Positions 26,529-38,251 of a DNA stretch of 64,000 nt are shown piece after piece. Position numbers and translations under genes: made by a program. This stretch comes from Paracoccus yeei ATCC BAA-599 (GTDB lineage Bacteria > Pseudomonadota > Alphaproteobacteria > Rhodobacterales > Rhodobacteraceae). The first letter of the stretch is position 1; every line of letters starts with the position of its first letter. The DNA lies in the NCBI RefSeq assembly GCF_000622145.1, contig NZ_JHWH01000013.1, positions 62,001-126,000 of the forward strand, written 5' to 3'. The notes under the pieces are model-generated. The model made no database searches. It saw only the letters and a program-made list of their open reading frames with translations, and was not told the origin of the DNA.

Positions 26529-27811
26529 TCCGGGGGCGTACGCTCTCCTTCCACGCCGACCCCGTGGAAACCGAAGACGCCTTCACCTATCACGAGGACG
26601 GCGCCGTCATCACCCATGACGGCCGGATCGAGGCCGTAGGCGATTACGCCGCCCTGCGCGGCCTGGGCCTGCCCGAAATCGACCACCGCCCGCACCTGAT
26701 CCTGCCCGGCTTCATCGACACCCATATCCATTTCCCGCAGGTGCAGGTGGTGGCAAGCTGGGGCGCGCAGCTTCTCGACTGGCTGAACACCTATACCTTC
26801 CCCGAGGAAAGCCGCTTCGCCCAACAGGGCCATGCCCCGCAGATGGCCGAGCATTTCCTGAACCTGCTCCTTGCCCATGGCACGACAACGGCGGTCGCCT
26901 TCTGTTCGGTCCATCCGCAATCGACTGATGCGCTGTTCTCTGCCGCCGACCGCCGCAACATGGCGATGATCGCCGGCAAGGTGATGATGGACCGCAACGC
27001 CCCCGAAGGCGTGCTGGACACGCCGCAACAGGGCTATGACGACAGCAAGGCGCTGATCGCGAAATGGCACGGCACCGGCCGCCAGCGCTATGCCATCACC
27101 CCGCGCTTCGCCATCACCTCGACGCCCGAGCAGATGGAGATGACCGGCCAGCTGGTGCACGAACATCCCGATTGCCACATCCAGACGCATCTGAGCGAGA
27201 ACAGGGACGAGATCGCCTTCACGCTCAGCCTCTACCCCAAGGCGCGCGATTACCTGGACATCTACGAAACCTACGGCCTCTTGGGCGACAAGATCCTGCT
27301 CGGCCATTCCATCCATCTCGAGGAACGCGAGATCGCCCGCATGGCCGAGACCGGCAGCCATCCGGTGTTCTGCCCGACCTCGAACCTGTTCCTGGGCTCG
27401 GGTCTTTTCGACGAAGGCGGCCTGCGGGCGCGCGGCATCTCATCGGGCATCGCCACCGACATCGGCGGCGGCACCAGCTATTCCATGCTGCAAACCCTGA
27501 ACGAGGGCTACAAGATCCTGCAGCTGCGCGGCCAGAAACTGCACCCCTTCGCAGCCTTCCACTGGGCGACGCGCGGCAATGCCTGCGTGCTGGGGATGGA
27601 GGACGAGATCGGCACCCTGGCCCCCGGCTCGATGGCCGACCTGGTGGTGCTCGACAGCCGCACGACGCCCGCCATGGCGCTAAGGATGGAACGTGCCACG
27701 ACGCTCGCCGAGGAGCTGTTCATCCTGCAGATCATGGGCGACGACCGCAGCGTGGCCCAGACCTATGTCGCAGGCCAGCCCATGCTGGACCGGCCGTCCG
27801 CGACGCCCTGA
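26516..27811 (+). CDS. guaD: Guanine deaminase
   Basis: GuaD (431 residues) deaminates guanine to xanthine, the substrate of the xanthine dehydrogenase encoded just upstream. It is an amidohydrolase. The metal ligands are in PGFIDTHIHFPQ, the third His in IQTHLSEN, the next in LLGHSIHL, and the Asp in GIATDIGGGTSYSML; the guanine-specific FCPTSNLFLGSGLF segment is also present. It overlaps xdhC by 13 bases, completing a coupled xdhABC-guaD operon. No separate ribosome site is needed or seen; the ATG directly follows the repeat head. Transcription converges on gbcB. Confidence 0.95.
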   Translation: MRQLIRGRTLSFHADPVETEDAFTYHEDGAVITHDGRIEAVGDYAALRGLGLPEIDHRPHLILPGFIDTHIHFPQVQVVASWGAQLLDWLNTYTFPEESRFAQQGHAPQMAEHFLNLLLAHGTTTAVAFCSVHPQSTDALFSAADRRNMAMIAGKVMMDRNAPEGVLDTPQQGYDDSKALIAKWHGTGRQRYAITPRFAITSTPEQMEMTGQLVHEHPDCHIQTHLSENRDEIAFTLSLYPKARDYLDIYETYGLLGDKILLGHSIHLEEREIARMAETGSHPVFCPTSNLFLGSGLFDEGGLRARGISSGIATDIGGGTSYSMLQTLNEGYKILQLRGQKLHPFAAFHWATRGNACVLGMEDEIGTLAPGSMADLVVLDSRTTPAMALRMERATTLAEELFILQIMGDDRSVAQTYVAGQPMLDRPSATP

Positions 27812-27827
27812 CCCGCCCGACCCGGCG

Positions 27828-30211
<2,384 letters not shown>

Positions 30212-30220
30212 TCATTCGGA

Positions 30221-30233
30221 TTATCTCAGATAA
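30221..30233. promoter_or_regulatory. LysR-type T-N11-A operator candidate between gbcA and its regulator
   Basis: TTATCTCAGATAA is a perfect odd palindrome with the LysR T-N11-A form. It lies 20 bases before the LysR gene start and 84 before gbcA, fitting autorepression with activation of gbcAB. Confidence 0.5.
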
Positions 30234-30253
30234 ACCCAGACCGGCGGAAACCC

Positions 30254-31132
30254 GTGCCCAGGCCCTATAATTTCTCGTCCATGACCGCGCTGATCTGTTT
30301 CGAGGCGGCGGCGCGCAACGCCAGCTTCAAGGTGGCGGCGCAGGAAATGAACGTGACGCCCGCCGCCGTCAGCCACCAGATCAAGGCGCTGGAACAGGAT
30401 CTTGGCTGCGCCCTGTTCATCCGCCGGCACCGCGGGGTCGAACTGACCGAGCGGGGCGCGGTCCTGCTGGTCTCGCTGCAACGCAGCTTCGAGACGATCT
30501 CGGACACCGTCAGCCGGCTGCGCGACCGCCCCGACGCGGTGGACGTGACCATCCGCACGACCACGGCCGTCAGCGCGCTGTGGCTGACCCCCAAGATCAC
30601 CGCCTTCTGGAAGATCCACCCCCGGATCACCGTTTCGCAGATCATCAGCGACGTGGCCGGGGCCTCCAGCCGGCACGACATCAGCATCGGCTATGCCACG
30701 CCCGAAGGAAACGGCGATGACTGGCGCGAGATCTTTCGCGACCGCATCCTGGCCTATGGCACGCCGCGCTTTGCCCGGGACCACGCCATTCGCGGCGTGC
30801 GGGACCTGCTGGCCGCGCCGCTGGTCCACATGAGCGATGACCGCAGCGGTTGGACCGGCTGGGGCGACTGGTTCCGGGAACTGGGCCTGCCGCAGCCGTC
30901 GGGGCGCAGCTTCTTTGTCAACAACCACATGATCGCCCTGCAGGCGGCCGAGGACGATGTCGGCGCGGTCTTGGGCTGGGAGGGGCTGATGACCCGCGCC
31001 GTCCAGGGCGGCCGGCTGGTCGCGCTGGTTCCCGAGGGCATCCCCTCGCCCGTGGCCTTTTCGCTGCGGCTCAATCCGCGCGCCTCGGCCAAGGCCCGGT
31101 TGTTCGCCGACTGGCTGGTGCAAAGCGCCTAA
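30254..31132 (+). CDS. LysR-family (GcvA-like) regulator divergent from gbcAB
   Basis: The 292-residue LysR protein has a GcvA-type helix-turn-helix (ALICFEAAARNASFKVAAQEMNVTPAAVSHQIKALE is interrupted here only for reading; key parts are FEAAARN and VSHQIKALE) and a C-terminal ligand domain. It is divergent from gbcA, so control of betaine demethylation is likely; GcvA itself senses glycine, the end product of the betaine route. The start appears to be GTG at 30254, since the ATG 27 bases later would cut into the first helix. It converges on the histidine kinase gene. Confidence 0.85.
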   Translation: MPRPYNFSSMTALICFEAAARNASFKVAAQEMNVTPAAVSHQIKALEQDLGCALFIRRHRGVELTERGAVLLVSLQRSFETISDTVSRLRDRPDAVDVTIRTTTAVSALWLTPKITAFWKIHPRITVSQIISDVAGASSRHDISIGYATPEGNGDDWREIFRDRILAYGTPRFARDHAIRGVRDLLAAPLVHMSDDRSGWTGWGDWFRELGLPQPSGRSFFVNNHMIALQAAEDDVGAVLGWEGLMTRAVQGGRLVALVPEGIPSPVAFSLRLNPRASAKARLFADWLVQSA

Positions 31133-31144
31133 GGCCGGGCGGCG

Positions 31145-32197
31145 CTAGAGCCGGCCCAGGCTTTCGGGCAGAAGCACGGTAAAGCGGCTGCCCTGCCCCC
31201 TGGTGCTTTCGATCCGCAGCCGGCCGCGGTGGCGGTGGACGATGTGCTTGACGATGGCCAGGCCCAGCCCGGTGCCGCCCTTGGCGCGCGACCGATGCGT
31301 GTCCACCCGATAGAAGCGCTCGGTCAGGCGCGGCAGGTGGCGCGCCTCGATCCCCTCGCCCCGGTCCTCGACGGTGACGGCCCAGGCCGGGCCACGCACT
31401 ACCGGCTCATGCTCGATCCGCTCCAGGCTGACGATGACCAGCCCGCCGCTGGCGCCGTATTTCACCGCGTTCTCGACCAGGTTGTGAAACACCTGCACCA
31501 GCTGGTCGTTGTCGCCCGGCACCACGGTCGGGCCCTCGATGCCGCGGCTTTCCAGCCGGACGCCGACGGCCTCGGCGGCCGGGCTCAGCGCAGCGACCGT
31601 GCCGCGCAGCAGGGCCGCCAGATCGACGCTTTCGACCGGCCGGCGGCGCTTGTCCTGTTCGACCCGGCTCAGGGACAGCAGATCGCCGATCAGCCGGTTC
31701 ATGCGCCCCGCCTCGCGCTCCATGATGTCCAGGAAGCGGTCGCGCGCCGCCTCGTCGTTGCGGGCCGGGCCGCGCAGGGTCTCGATGAAGCCCAGAAGCG
31801 CGGTCAGCGGCGTGCGCAGCTCGTGGCTGACGTTGGCCACGAAGTCGCGGCGCATCTGCTCGGTCTCCTCGTCGCGGGTGCGGTCCTCGATGGCCACGGC
31901 GGCCCCGCCCTTGCCGCCCAGCGACAGGGGCGTCACCGTCACTTCGCAAAAGACGCTGCGCCCCTCGGCGGGCAGGGTCGCGTTCAGCCGCGCGCGCTCG
32001 GCCCCCGCCAGCACCGATTCCAGCGCGGCGTTGATCTCGGGATGGCGCAGCACGGTGACGAAGGGCCGGGCCGAGGGGATCGGGCCCAGCAGCGCCTCGG
32101 CCGCGTCATTGGCACCGACCAGCCGGGCGTTGCGGTCCGTGACCAGCATGGCGATCGGAACGGCGCGCAGGACCTGGCGCAGCGCCTCGGGCGTCAT
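31145..32197 (-). CDS. PhoR-like sensor histidine kinase without membrane anchor
   Basis: The 350-residue kinase has an N-terminal PAS domain (about 8-110, with VLRAVPIAMLVTDRNARLVGANDAA), a HisKA domain with the phosphorylated His in FVANVSHELRTPLTALLGF, and a HATPase domain with N-box HNLVENAVKYG and G-boxes EDRGEGI and GGTGLGLAIVKHI. Sequence and layout resemble PhoR of phosphate signalling, but there is no hydrophobic segment, so it would be cytosolic. No phoB, pst or phoU gene lies in the window. The start ATG overlaps the stop of the carbonic anhydrase gene by four bases in a gmk-carbonic anhydrase-kinase operon. Confidence 0.8.
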   Translation of the reverse strand: MTPEALRQVLRAVPIAMLVTDRNARLVGANDAAEALLGPIPSARPFVTVLRHPEINAALESVLAGAERARLNATLPAEGRSVFCEVTVTPLSLGGKGGAAVAIEDRTRDEETEQMRRDFVANVSHELRTPLTALLGFIETLRGPARNDEAARDRFLDIMEREAGRMNRLIGDLLSLSRVEQDKRRRPVESVDLAALLRGTVAALSPAAEAVGVRLESRGIEGPTVVPGDNDQLVQVFHNLVENAVKYGASGGLVIVSLERIEHEPVVRGPAWAVTVEDRGEGIEARHLPRLTERFYRVDTHRSRAKGGTGLGLAIVKHIVHRHRGRLRIESTRGQGSRFTVLLPESLGRL

Positions 32198-32721
32198 GGC
32201 CGGGCCGGGGCGGCCAGTCCCTGGCGGAACCGCACGGCGTTGCGCCGGTAGCCCTCGGCCGATTTCAGCAGCCGCGCGCGCGCCTCGGCGTCCAGTTCCC
32301 GCACGATCCGCCCCGGCGCGCCCATGACCAGAGAGCCGGGCGGGATCTCCTTGCCCTCGGGGACCAGCGCCCCCGCCCCCACCAGCGAGCCCGCGCCGAT
32401 CCGCGCCCCGTTCATGACGGTGGCGCCCATGCCGATCAGCACGCCGTCCTCGATGGTGCAGCCGTGCAGGATAGCGCGGTGGCCGATGGTGCAATCCGCG
32501 CCGATGGTCAGCGGATGGCCCATGTCGGTGTGGCAGACCGTCAGGTCCTGCACGTTGGACCCGCAGCCGACCCGGATCTCCTCGTTGTCGCCGCGCAGGA
32601 CGGCGCCGAACCAGACGCTGGCGCCCGCCTCCAGCACGACGCGGCCCATCACCTGCGCGTCGGGCGCGACCCAGGCGTCCCCGGCGATCAGCGGCACGAT
32701 GCCGTCAAGTTCCCAGATCAT
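32194..32721 (-). CDS. Gamma-carbonic anhydrase family protein
   Basis: The 175-residue left-handed beta-helix protein is built of hexapeptide repeats (such as VAPDAQVMGRVVL and IGAGSLVGAGALV). Three His ligands of the family's zinc site are present: His64 (VCHTD), His81 (IGHRA) and His86 (ILHGC). The group includes gamma-carbonic anhydrases and the thioesterase-like PaaY, so carbonic anhydrase activity should not be assumed. The gene start lies 17 bases inside the end of gmk, and its stop overlaps the kinase start, tying three unlike functions into one transcript. Confidence 0.85.
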   Translation of the reverse strand: MIWELDGIVPLIAGDAWVAPDAQVMGRVVLEAGASVWFGAVLRGDNEEIRVGCGSNVQDLTVCHTDMGHPLTIGADCTIGHRAILHGCTIEDGVLIGMGATVMNGARIGAGSLVGAGALVPEGKEIPPGSLVMGAPGRIVRELDAEARARLLKSAEGYRRNAVRFRQGLAAPARP

Positions 32722-33349
32722 GGCGTTCCTCCTCCATCAGGGCGCGCACAAAGGGGCCAAGCCCCACCTGCCGGGCGCGGCGCATCCGCTCGGCCATCAG
32801 GATGGTCTGCAGGGCGCGCGTGCTGTCGTCGATGTCGTGGTTGACGATGACGTAATCGTATTCGGCCCAATGGCTGATCTCGTCCCGGCTTTTCTGCATC
32901 CGCGCGGCGATCACCTCGGGCGTGTCCTGCTGGCGCGCGATCAGCCGGCGCTCCAGCTCGGCCAGGCTGGGCGGCAGGACGAAGACCGACACCACATGCG
33001 CCCCCAGGCTCGAAGCCCGGATCTGCTGGCCGCCCTGCCAGTCCACGTCGAACAGCGTGTCGCGCCCGGCCAGCATCGCCTGCTCGATGGGCTGGCGCGG
33101 GGTGCCGTAAAGATTGCCGAAAACCTCGGCATGCTCCAGCATCTCGCCCGCCGCGACCATGGCGCGGAACTGCTCCTTGCTGCGGAAATAGTAATGGTCG
33201 CCCTCGACCTCGCCCGGACGCGGCGGGCGCGTCGTGGCCGAAACGGAAAACCGCAGGCTCGGATCCCAGGCCATCAGCCGCCGCGCCAGCGTCGATTTCC
33301 CCGCCCCCGAGGGAGAGGAAAGGATCACCAGAAGCCCGCTGCGTTCCAT
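32705..33349 (-). CDS. gmk: Guanylate kinase
   Basis: Gmk (214 residues) phosphorylates GMP to GDP, an essential step of nucleotide supply. The P-loop SSPSGAGKST (11-20) is followed by the GMP-binding SVSATTRPPRPGEVEGDHYYF and the DVDWQGGQQI strand. The ATG at 33349 gives the usual N-terminus MERSGLLVILSSPSG. The gene heads the gmk-gamma-carbonic anhydrase-kinase operon. The 186 bases between its start and the PAS gene hold divergent promoters; no clear operator is seen there. Confidence 0.95.
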   Translation of the reverse strand: MERSGLLVILSSPSGAGKSTLARRLMAWDPSLRFSVSATTRPPRPGEVEGDHYYFRSKEQFRAMVAAGEMLEHAEVFGNLYGTPRQPIEQAMLAGRDTLFDVDWQGGQQIRASSLGAHVVSVFVLPPSLAELERRLIARQQDTPEVIAARMQKSRDEISHWAEYDYVIVNHDIDDSTRALQTILMAERMRRARQVGLGPFVRALMEEERHDLGT

Positions 33350-33535
33350 CCTGCCGATCCCCTGCCTGTGCCTTGCGGCGCCTGAATGGCGCAGGCGGGG
33401 CACCGGGGTCAAGGGCCGCGCCCCGGCGCCGGCCGATTTTAACCATCGGTCGAGAATTCGCTCGGAACCGGTGAACAAAGAGTTTAGATTTCGACAGGCA
33501 TCACGAGTTCTTTCGACGGTTGGATTGGTCACGAC

Positions 33536-34315
33536 ATGGCTGAGGACGATGGCCCGGGCGGCGCGCAGGATACGGTTCTGCCGACGCCCAACCCGCAGGA
33601 CGACGGCGGCAAGCTGCTGCGGCTGGCCGATTTCGAACCTGTCCAACCTGGCCGCATCGTCGCGGAACTGCGCGCCTATTGGGACGGGCTGCGCCAGGGC
33701 CGCGCCATCCCCGCCCGCGCCGATGTCGAACCCAAGGGCATGCGCCGCGCGCTGGACTATGCCTTCATCCTGGAACGCATCGCGCCGGGGGCCGCGCGCT
33801 TTCGTCTGGCCGGGCGCCACCTGATCGACCTGATGGGGATGGAGGTGCGCGGGATGCCGGTCTGTTCCTTCCTGAACACCGGATCGCGCGGCCGGCTGTC
33901 GGACGTGCTGGAAAGCGTGTTCCGCGGGCCCCAGATCGCGCTGCTGCACCTGGACAGCCCCGCCACATACGGCCGGCCCGCGATGGCCGGGCAGATGGTG
34001 CTCCTGCCGCTGCGCTCGGACCTGGGCGACATCACCCGGGCCCTGGGGTGCCTGGTGGCCGAGGGTCAGGTCGGCCAGGCGCCGCGCCGTTTCGACCTAG
34101 TCTCGGACGAGGTGATGCCGGTCATCCCCGGCGCCAGGGTGATCGAGCCCTCGGCCTCGGCCACGGGCTTTGCCGAACGCCCCGCCGCCTGGCGCGGCAA
34201 GGCCGAACCCGAGGCGCCCGCCCCGGCCAGCCCCTCGACCCCCGAGGAGCGCCGCGCCCGCTTCCGCATCGTCAGCACGACCGAACCGCCCCGGCCCCGC
34301 CGGCCCCGGACATAG
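33536..34315 (+). CDS. PAS domain-containing protein (PAS_5 type)
   Basis: The 259-residue protein has one central PAS-like region (about 40-180). It contains YWDGLRQGRAIPARADVEPKGM, which marks the alphaproteobacterial PAS_5 family, followed by the heme- or ligand-pocket stretch FRLAGRHLIDLMGMEVRGMP. The C-terminal 70 residues are proline- and arginine-rich and likely disordered. No output domain is present. Members are linked in some alphaproteobacteria with cell cycle, motility or polar polysaccharide control, but the role here cannot be assigned. It has its own promoter region and converges on the DAHP synthase gene. Confidence 0.8.
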   Translation: MAEDDGPGGAQDTVLPTPNPQDDGGKLLRLADFEPVQPGRIVAELRAYWDGLRQGRAIPARADVEPKGMRRALDYAFILERIAPGAARFRLAGRHLIDLMGMEVRGMPVCSFLNTGSRGRLSDVLESVFRGPQIALLHLDSPATYGRPAMAGQMVLLPLRSDLGDITRALGCLVAEGQVGQAPRRFDLVSDEVMPVIPGARVIEPSASATGFAERPAAWRGKAEPEAPAPASPSTPEERRARFRIVSTTEPPRPRRPRT

Positions 34316-34339
34316 GCCCGACTTCTGCGACAGGAAAAA

Positions 34340-34363
34340 GGCGGCCGGATCGCCCCGGCCGCC
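34340..34363 (-). terminator. Terminator of the DAHP synthase gene
   Basis: GGCGGCCGG (34340-34348) pairs perfectly with CCGGCCGCC (34355-34363). Read on the reverse strand, the 9-bp stem is followed by TTTTT (34335-34339), the right side for ending aroG transcription. It may also act on the converging PAS gene. Confidence 0.75.
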
Positions 34364-34387
34364 CTGTCCTTTGCATCCCTGGCGGGA

Positions 34388-35794
34388 TCAGACCGCCCTG
34401 GCCTGCCGCGCCTCGTCCATGCGGCGGTTGCGCAGCTCCTCGGCCACCAAGAAGGCCAGTTCCAGCGACTGGCTGGCGTTCAGGCGCGGGTCGCAGGCAG
34501 TGTGATAGCGGTCCGACAGGTCCTCGTCCGTCACCGCACGCACGCCGCCGGTGCATTCGGTCACGTCCTTGCCCGTCATCTCGAAATGCACGCCGCCGGG
34601 GATGGTGCCTTCGGCACGATGCACGGCAAAGAACTCGCGCACCTCGCGCAGAATGGAATCGAAGGCCCGCGTCTTGTAGCCGGTCGAGGACTTGATGACG
34701 TTGCCGTGCATCGGGTCGCAGGACCAGACCACGTTCGCGCCCTCGGCCTGGACGGTCTGGATCAGGCGCGGCAGGTGGTCGCCCACCTTGCCCGCGCCAA
34801 AGCGCGCGATCAGCGTCAGCCGGCCGGGTTCGTTCTCCGGGTTCAGCTTGCCCATCAGTACCTTCAGATCCTCGGCCGTGGTCGAGGGGCCGCATTTCAG
34901 CCCGATCGGGTTCTGCACACCCCGGCAGAATTCCACATGCGCGCCGTCGGGCTGGCGGGTGCGGTCGCCGATCCAGATCATGTGGCCCGAGCCCGCGACC
35001 GGCAGGCCGGTGGTGGAATCGATGCGGGCCAGCGCCTCCTCGTATTCCAGCAGCAGGGCCTCGTGGCTGGTGTAGAAATCCACCTTGGCCAGGTCATGCG
35101 CCGTGTCCGAGGTCACGCCGGCCGCCGCCATGAAAGCCATGGCGTCGCTGATCCGGTCGGCGATGTCGCGATAGCGCGCCGCCTCCTCGCCGCCGGTGAA
35201 GTCGCTGATCCAGCTTTGCACGCGGTGGATGTCGGCGTAACCGCCGGTCGAAAAGGCCCGCAGCAGGTTCAGCGAGGCCGCGGCCTGGGTATAGGCCCAC
35301 AGCATCCGCTGCGGGTCTGGGATGCGCGCCTCGGGGGTGAAGTCGAAGCCGTTGATGATGTCGCCGCGATAGCTGGGCAGCTCCTGCCCGCCGATCACCT
35401 CGGTCGGCGCGCTGCGCGGCTTGGCGAATTGCCCGGCCATGCGCCCGACCTTGACCACCGGCAGCTGCGCGCCCCAGGTCAGCACCACGGCCATCTGCAG
35501 CATGACCTTGAAGGTGTCGCGGATGTTGTCGGCGGAAAACTCGCTGAAGCTCTCGGCGCAGTCGCCGCCCTGCAGCAGGAAGGCGCGTCCGGCGGCGACC
35601 TCGGCCAGGGACTGCTTCAGCCGCCGCGCCTCGCCCGCAAAGACCAGCGGCGGGAACTTCGCCAGTTGCGCCTCGACCGCGTTCAGCGCGGCCTGGTCAG
35701 GATAGTCCGGCATCTGGACGCGCGGATAGGCGCGCCAGCCCCGCTTTTCCCATGCCTTGGCCGGGGTCGCGGAAGCCGAGTTCTGCTGTGCCAT
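34388..35794 (-). CDS. aroG: Class II 3-deoxy-7-phosphoheptulonate synthase
   Basis: The 468-residue class II (plant and actinobacterial type) DAHP synthase condenses PEP and erythrose 4-phosphate, the first step of aromatic amino acid synthesis. Key segments are the metal and PEP site [11 protein letters not shown], the [14 protein letters not shown] strand and the CDPMHGNVI metal region. The start ATG at 35794 has an ideal AGGAGG upstream. It is divergent from the GlxA-type regulator gene. The 116-base gap contains a near-palindrome around 35842-35863 (GCGCAAAGG with CCTTGCGC) that could be an operator or leader hairpin. Confidence 0.95.
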   Translation of the reverse strand: MAQQNSASATPAKAWEKRGWRAYPRVQMPDYPDQAALNAVEAQLAKFPPLVFAGEARRLKQSLAEVAAGRAFLLQGGDCAESFSEFSADNIRDTFKVMLQMAVVLTWGAQLPVVKVGRMAGQFAKPRSAPTEVIGGQELPSYRGDIINGFDFTPEARIPDPQRMLWAYTQAAASLNLLRAFSTGGYADIHRVQSWISDFTGGEEAARYRDIADRISDAMAFMAAAGVTSDTAHDLAKVDFYTSHEALLLEYEEALARIDSTTGLPVAGSGHMIWIGDRTRQPDGAHVEFCRGVQNPIGLKCGPSTTAEDLKVLMGKLNPENEPGRLTLIARFGAGKVGDHLPRLIQTVQAEGANVVWSCDPMHGNVIKSSTGYKTRAFDSILREVREFFAVHRAEGTIPGGVHFEMTGKDVTECTGGVRAVTDEDLSDRYHTACDPRLNASQSLELAFLVAEELRNRRMDEARQARAV

Positions 35795-35910
35795 TATCCT
35801 GTCCTCCTGAGAAATGGGTGGTCGGCATATAGAACCTAAAGGCGCAAAGGAAAAGCCTTGCGCGCGCCCGCGAGTCCTGATGAATTGCGCCATCCGAACG
35901 CGCGACCGAC

Positions 35911-36915
35911 ATGCCAGACCCGTTTCCAGCCGCAAGCCAGGACAGATCCCCGGCCGAATCCCGCCCGCAGCGGTATGTTTTCCTGTTGCTTGAACGCTTT
36001 ACGATGGTGGCGTTCGCCGCCGCGATCGAGCCTTTGCGGCTGGCCAACCAGATTGCAGGGCGCAGGCTTTACGAATGGCGGCTGCTGGGGGAATGCGGAC
36101 AGGCGGTGGCCTGCTCGAACGGCACCGCCGTCGTGGTCGACGCAGGCCTGATCGAGGTGCAGCGCAACGACACCATCCTGGTCTGCGGCGGCATCGACGT
36201 GCCCCGCGCGGCGACCCGGCCGATCCTGGGTTGGCTGCGGCGCGAGGCGCGACGCGGCGCGCGCATCGGCGGCATCTGCACCGGCGCCTGGGTCCTGGCC
36301 GAGGCCGGGCTGCTGGACGGCCGCCGCGCCACCATCCACTGGGAAAACCAGGACGGGTTCGCCGAGAAATTCCCCGACGTGACCCTGATCCGCACCGTCT
36401 TCGTCGAGGACGGCAGCCGCCTGACCGCCGCCGGCGGCACCACCGCCATCGACCTGATGCTGCGCCAGATCGCGCGCGATCACGGGGCGGAACTGGCCAG
36501 CCGCGTGGCCGACCAGATGATCCACACCGCAATCCGGTCCGAGGACGACCACCAGCGCCTGTCGATCCCGACCCGCATCGGCGCGCGCCACCCGCGCCTG
36601 GCCCAGGTCGTCGCCCGGATGGAGGCCAATATCGAGGACCCGATCAGCCCCGCCCGCCTTGCGCTCGACGCCGACATGTCGCCGCGCCAGCTGGAGCGGC
36701 TGTTCGCGCGCTATCTCGGCCGCTCACCCAAGCGCTACTACATGGAGCTGCGGCTGGAACGCGCCCGCAACCTGCTGATGCAGACCGAGATGGGCGTGAT
36801 GGAGATCGCGCTGGCCTGCGGCTTCACCTCGGCGGCGCATTTCTCGAAATGCTACCGCGCGACCTATGGCAGCACACCCTATCGCCAGCGCGGCGGCGCG
36901 GCGGCGGGCGGCTGA
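35911..36915 (+). CDS. GlxA/GbdR-type AraC-family regulator
   Basis: The 334-residue activator joins an N-terminal DJ-1/PfpI-like amidotransferase domain (about 20-190, with the pseudo-nucleophile Cys in [14 protein letters not shown]) to a C-terminal AraC domain with two helix-turn-helices (about 225-325: [22 protein letters not shown] and [22 protein letters not shown]). This is the architecture of GbdR, which activates glycine betaine catabolism in Pseudomonas, and of the related carnitine regulator CdhR. gbcAB is 6 kb away, so a link is conceivable. The neighbouring ABC transporter is another possible target. Confidence 0.85.
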   Translation: MPDPFPAASQDRSPAESRPQRYVFLLLERFTMVAFAAAIEPLRLANQIAGRRLYEWRLLGECGQAVACSNGTAVVVDAGLIEVQRNDTILVCGGIDVPRAATRPILGWLRREARRGARIGGICTGAWVLAEAGLLDGRRATIHWENQDGFAEKFPDVTLIRTVFVEDGSRLTAAGGTTAIDLMLRQIARDHGAELASRVADQMIHTAIRSEDDHQRLSIPTRIGARHPRLAQVVARMEANIEDPISPARLALDADMSPRQLERLFARYLGRSPKRYYMELRLERARNLLMQTEMGVMEIALACGFTSAAHFSKCYRATYGSTPYRQRGGAAAGG

Positions 36916-37050
36916 TCGCCGGGCCCTGCGGCAAATTGCGCCCGAAACGCCGAACTGCCCCTGCGTTCTGCCCATTCTGTGCACTTTCCATTTCGATCGG
37001 CGGCTTATAGCCTGCCGGGCAGGACAATGTTCCACTCAGGGAGACGGACA

Positions 37051-38235
37051 ATGAAAAAGCTTCTTCTGGCCAGCGTCGCCGGCACCATGGTCGCCGCCGC
37101 TGCGCATGCCGAGGACATCAAGATGGGCATCGGGGTCGGCGCCACCGGCCCGCTGGAATCCATCGCCCCGGCCATCCAGAAAGGCGCCGAGACCGCGATG
37201 AAGGAAGTGGGCGACAGCGGCAAGCTGCTGGACGGCACCACCGTCACGCCGGTCGTCTACGACACCACCTGCACCGATGCGGCCGCCGCCGTCGCCGCCG
37301 CCGAACGCGTCGTGACCGCCGAAGGCGTCAAGGGCATCATGGGCGGCATGTGCTCGGGCGAGACGATCGCCACCCTGGAACGCGTCGCCGTGCCGAACGG
37401 TGTCGTCATGATCTCGCCCTCGGCCACCTCGCCGGCGCTCTCGACCATCGACGACAAGGGCTTCTTCTTCCGCACCTCGCCCTCGGACGCCCGCCAGGGC
37501 GAGGTGATGGCCGACATCGTGCTGGAACGCGGCGTCCAGTCGGTCGCGGTGACCTATACCAACAACGACTACGGCAAGGGCCTCGCGGACAGCTTCGCCA
37601 ATTCCTACAAGGAAAAGGGCGGTTCCGTCACGATGGTCGCGGCCCATGACGACGGCAAGGCCGACTATTCGGCCGAGGTCGCGGCGCTGGCCGCCGCCGG
37701 GGGCGACGCGCTGGTGGTGGCGGGCTATGCCGACCAGGGCGGCTCGGGCATCATCCAGGGCGCGCTCGACACCGGCGCGTTCTCGACCTTCGTGCTGCCC
37801 GACGGCATGGTGAACACCACGCTCGCCGACAAGTTCGGCACCCAGCTGGAAACCTCGTTCGGCCAGAACCCCTCGGCCGAGGGCGAGGGCCACGACAAGT
37901 TCGCCGAACTGGCCAAGGCCGCCGGCTTCGACGGCACCTCGGCCTATGCCGGCGAGGCTTATGACGCCAGCGCCCTGATGCTGCTGGCGATGCAGGCCGC
38001 CAAGACCACCGATCCCAAGGTCTGGAAGGACAAGGTGATGGAGGTCGCGAACGCGCCCGGCGAAAACATCTATCCCGGCGAACTGGCCAAGGCGCTGGAA
38101 CTGATTGCCGCGGGCACCGACGTCGATTATGTGGGCGCCACCTCGGTCGAGCTGGTCGAGCCGGGCGAAAGCGCCGGCGTCTACCGCGAGGTCGACTTCA
38201 AGGGCGGCAAGCTGAACGTCGTCGGCTTCCGCTAA
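37051..38235 (+). CDS. Branched-chain amino acid-type ABC transporter substrate-binding protein
   Basis: The 394-residue periplasmic protein has a signal peptide (KKLLLASVAGTMVAAAAHAE, cleaved after HA-like AHA about residue 20) and a type I binding fold. Cys pairs (near TTCTD and GGMCSGE) and the SPSATSPALS pocket loop are typical of LivK-type proteins. It binds a ligand, usually a branched-chain or other hydrophobic amino acid, and hands it to LivHMGF encoded downstream. GGGAG precedes the ATG. The exact ligand cannot be read. A hairpin after the stop probably raises the amount of this message relative to the rest of the operon. Confidence 0.9.
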   Translation: MKKLLLASVAGTMVAAAAHAEDIKMGIGVGATGPLESIAPAIQKGAETAMKEVGDSGKLLDGTTVTPVVYDTTCTDAAAAVAAAERVVTAEGVKGIMGGMCSGETIATLERVAVPNGVVMISPSATSPALSTIDDKGFFFRTSPSDARQGEVMADIVLERGVQSVAVTYTNNDYGKGLADSFANSYKEKGGSVTMVAAHDDGKADYSAEVAALAAAGGDALVVAGYADQGGSGIIQGALDTGAFSTFVLPDGMVNTTLADKFGTQLETSFGQNPSAEGEGHDKFAELAKAAGFDGTSAYAGEAYDASALMLLAMQAAKTTDPKVWKDKVMEVANAPGENIYPGELAKALELIAAGTDVDYVGATSVELVEPGESAGVYREVDFKGGKLNVVGFR

Positions 38236-38251
38236 GCCGCAACACCGGATC

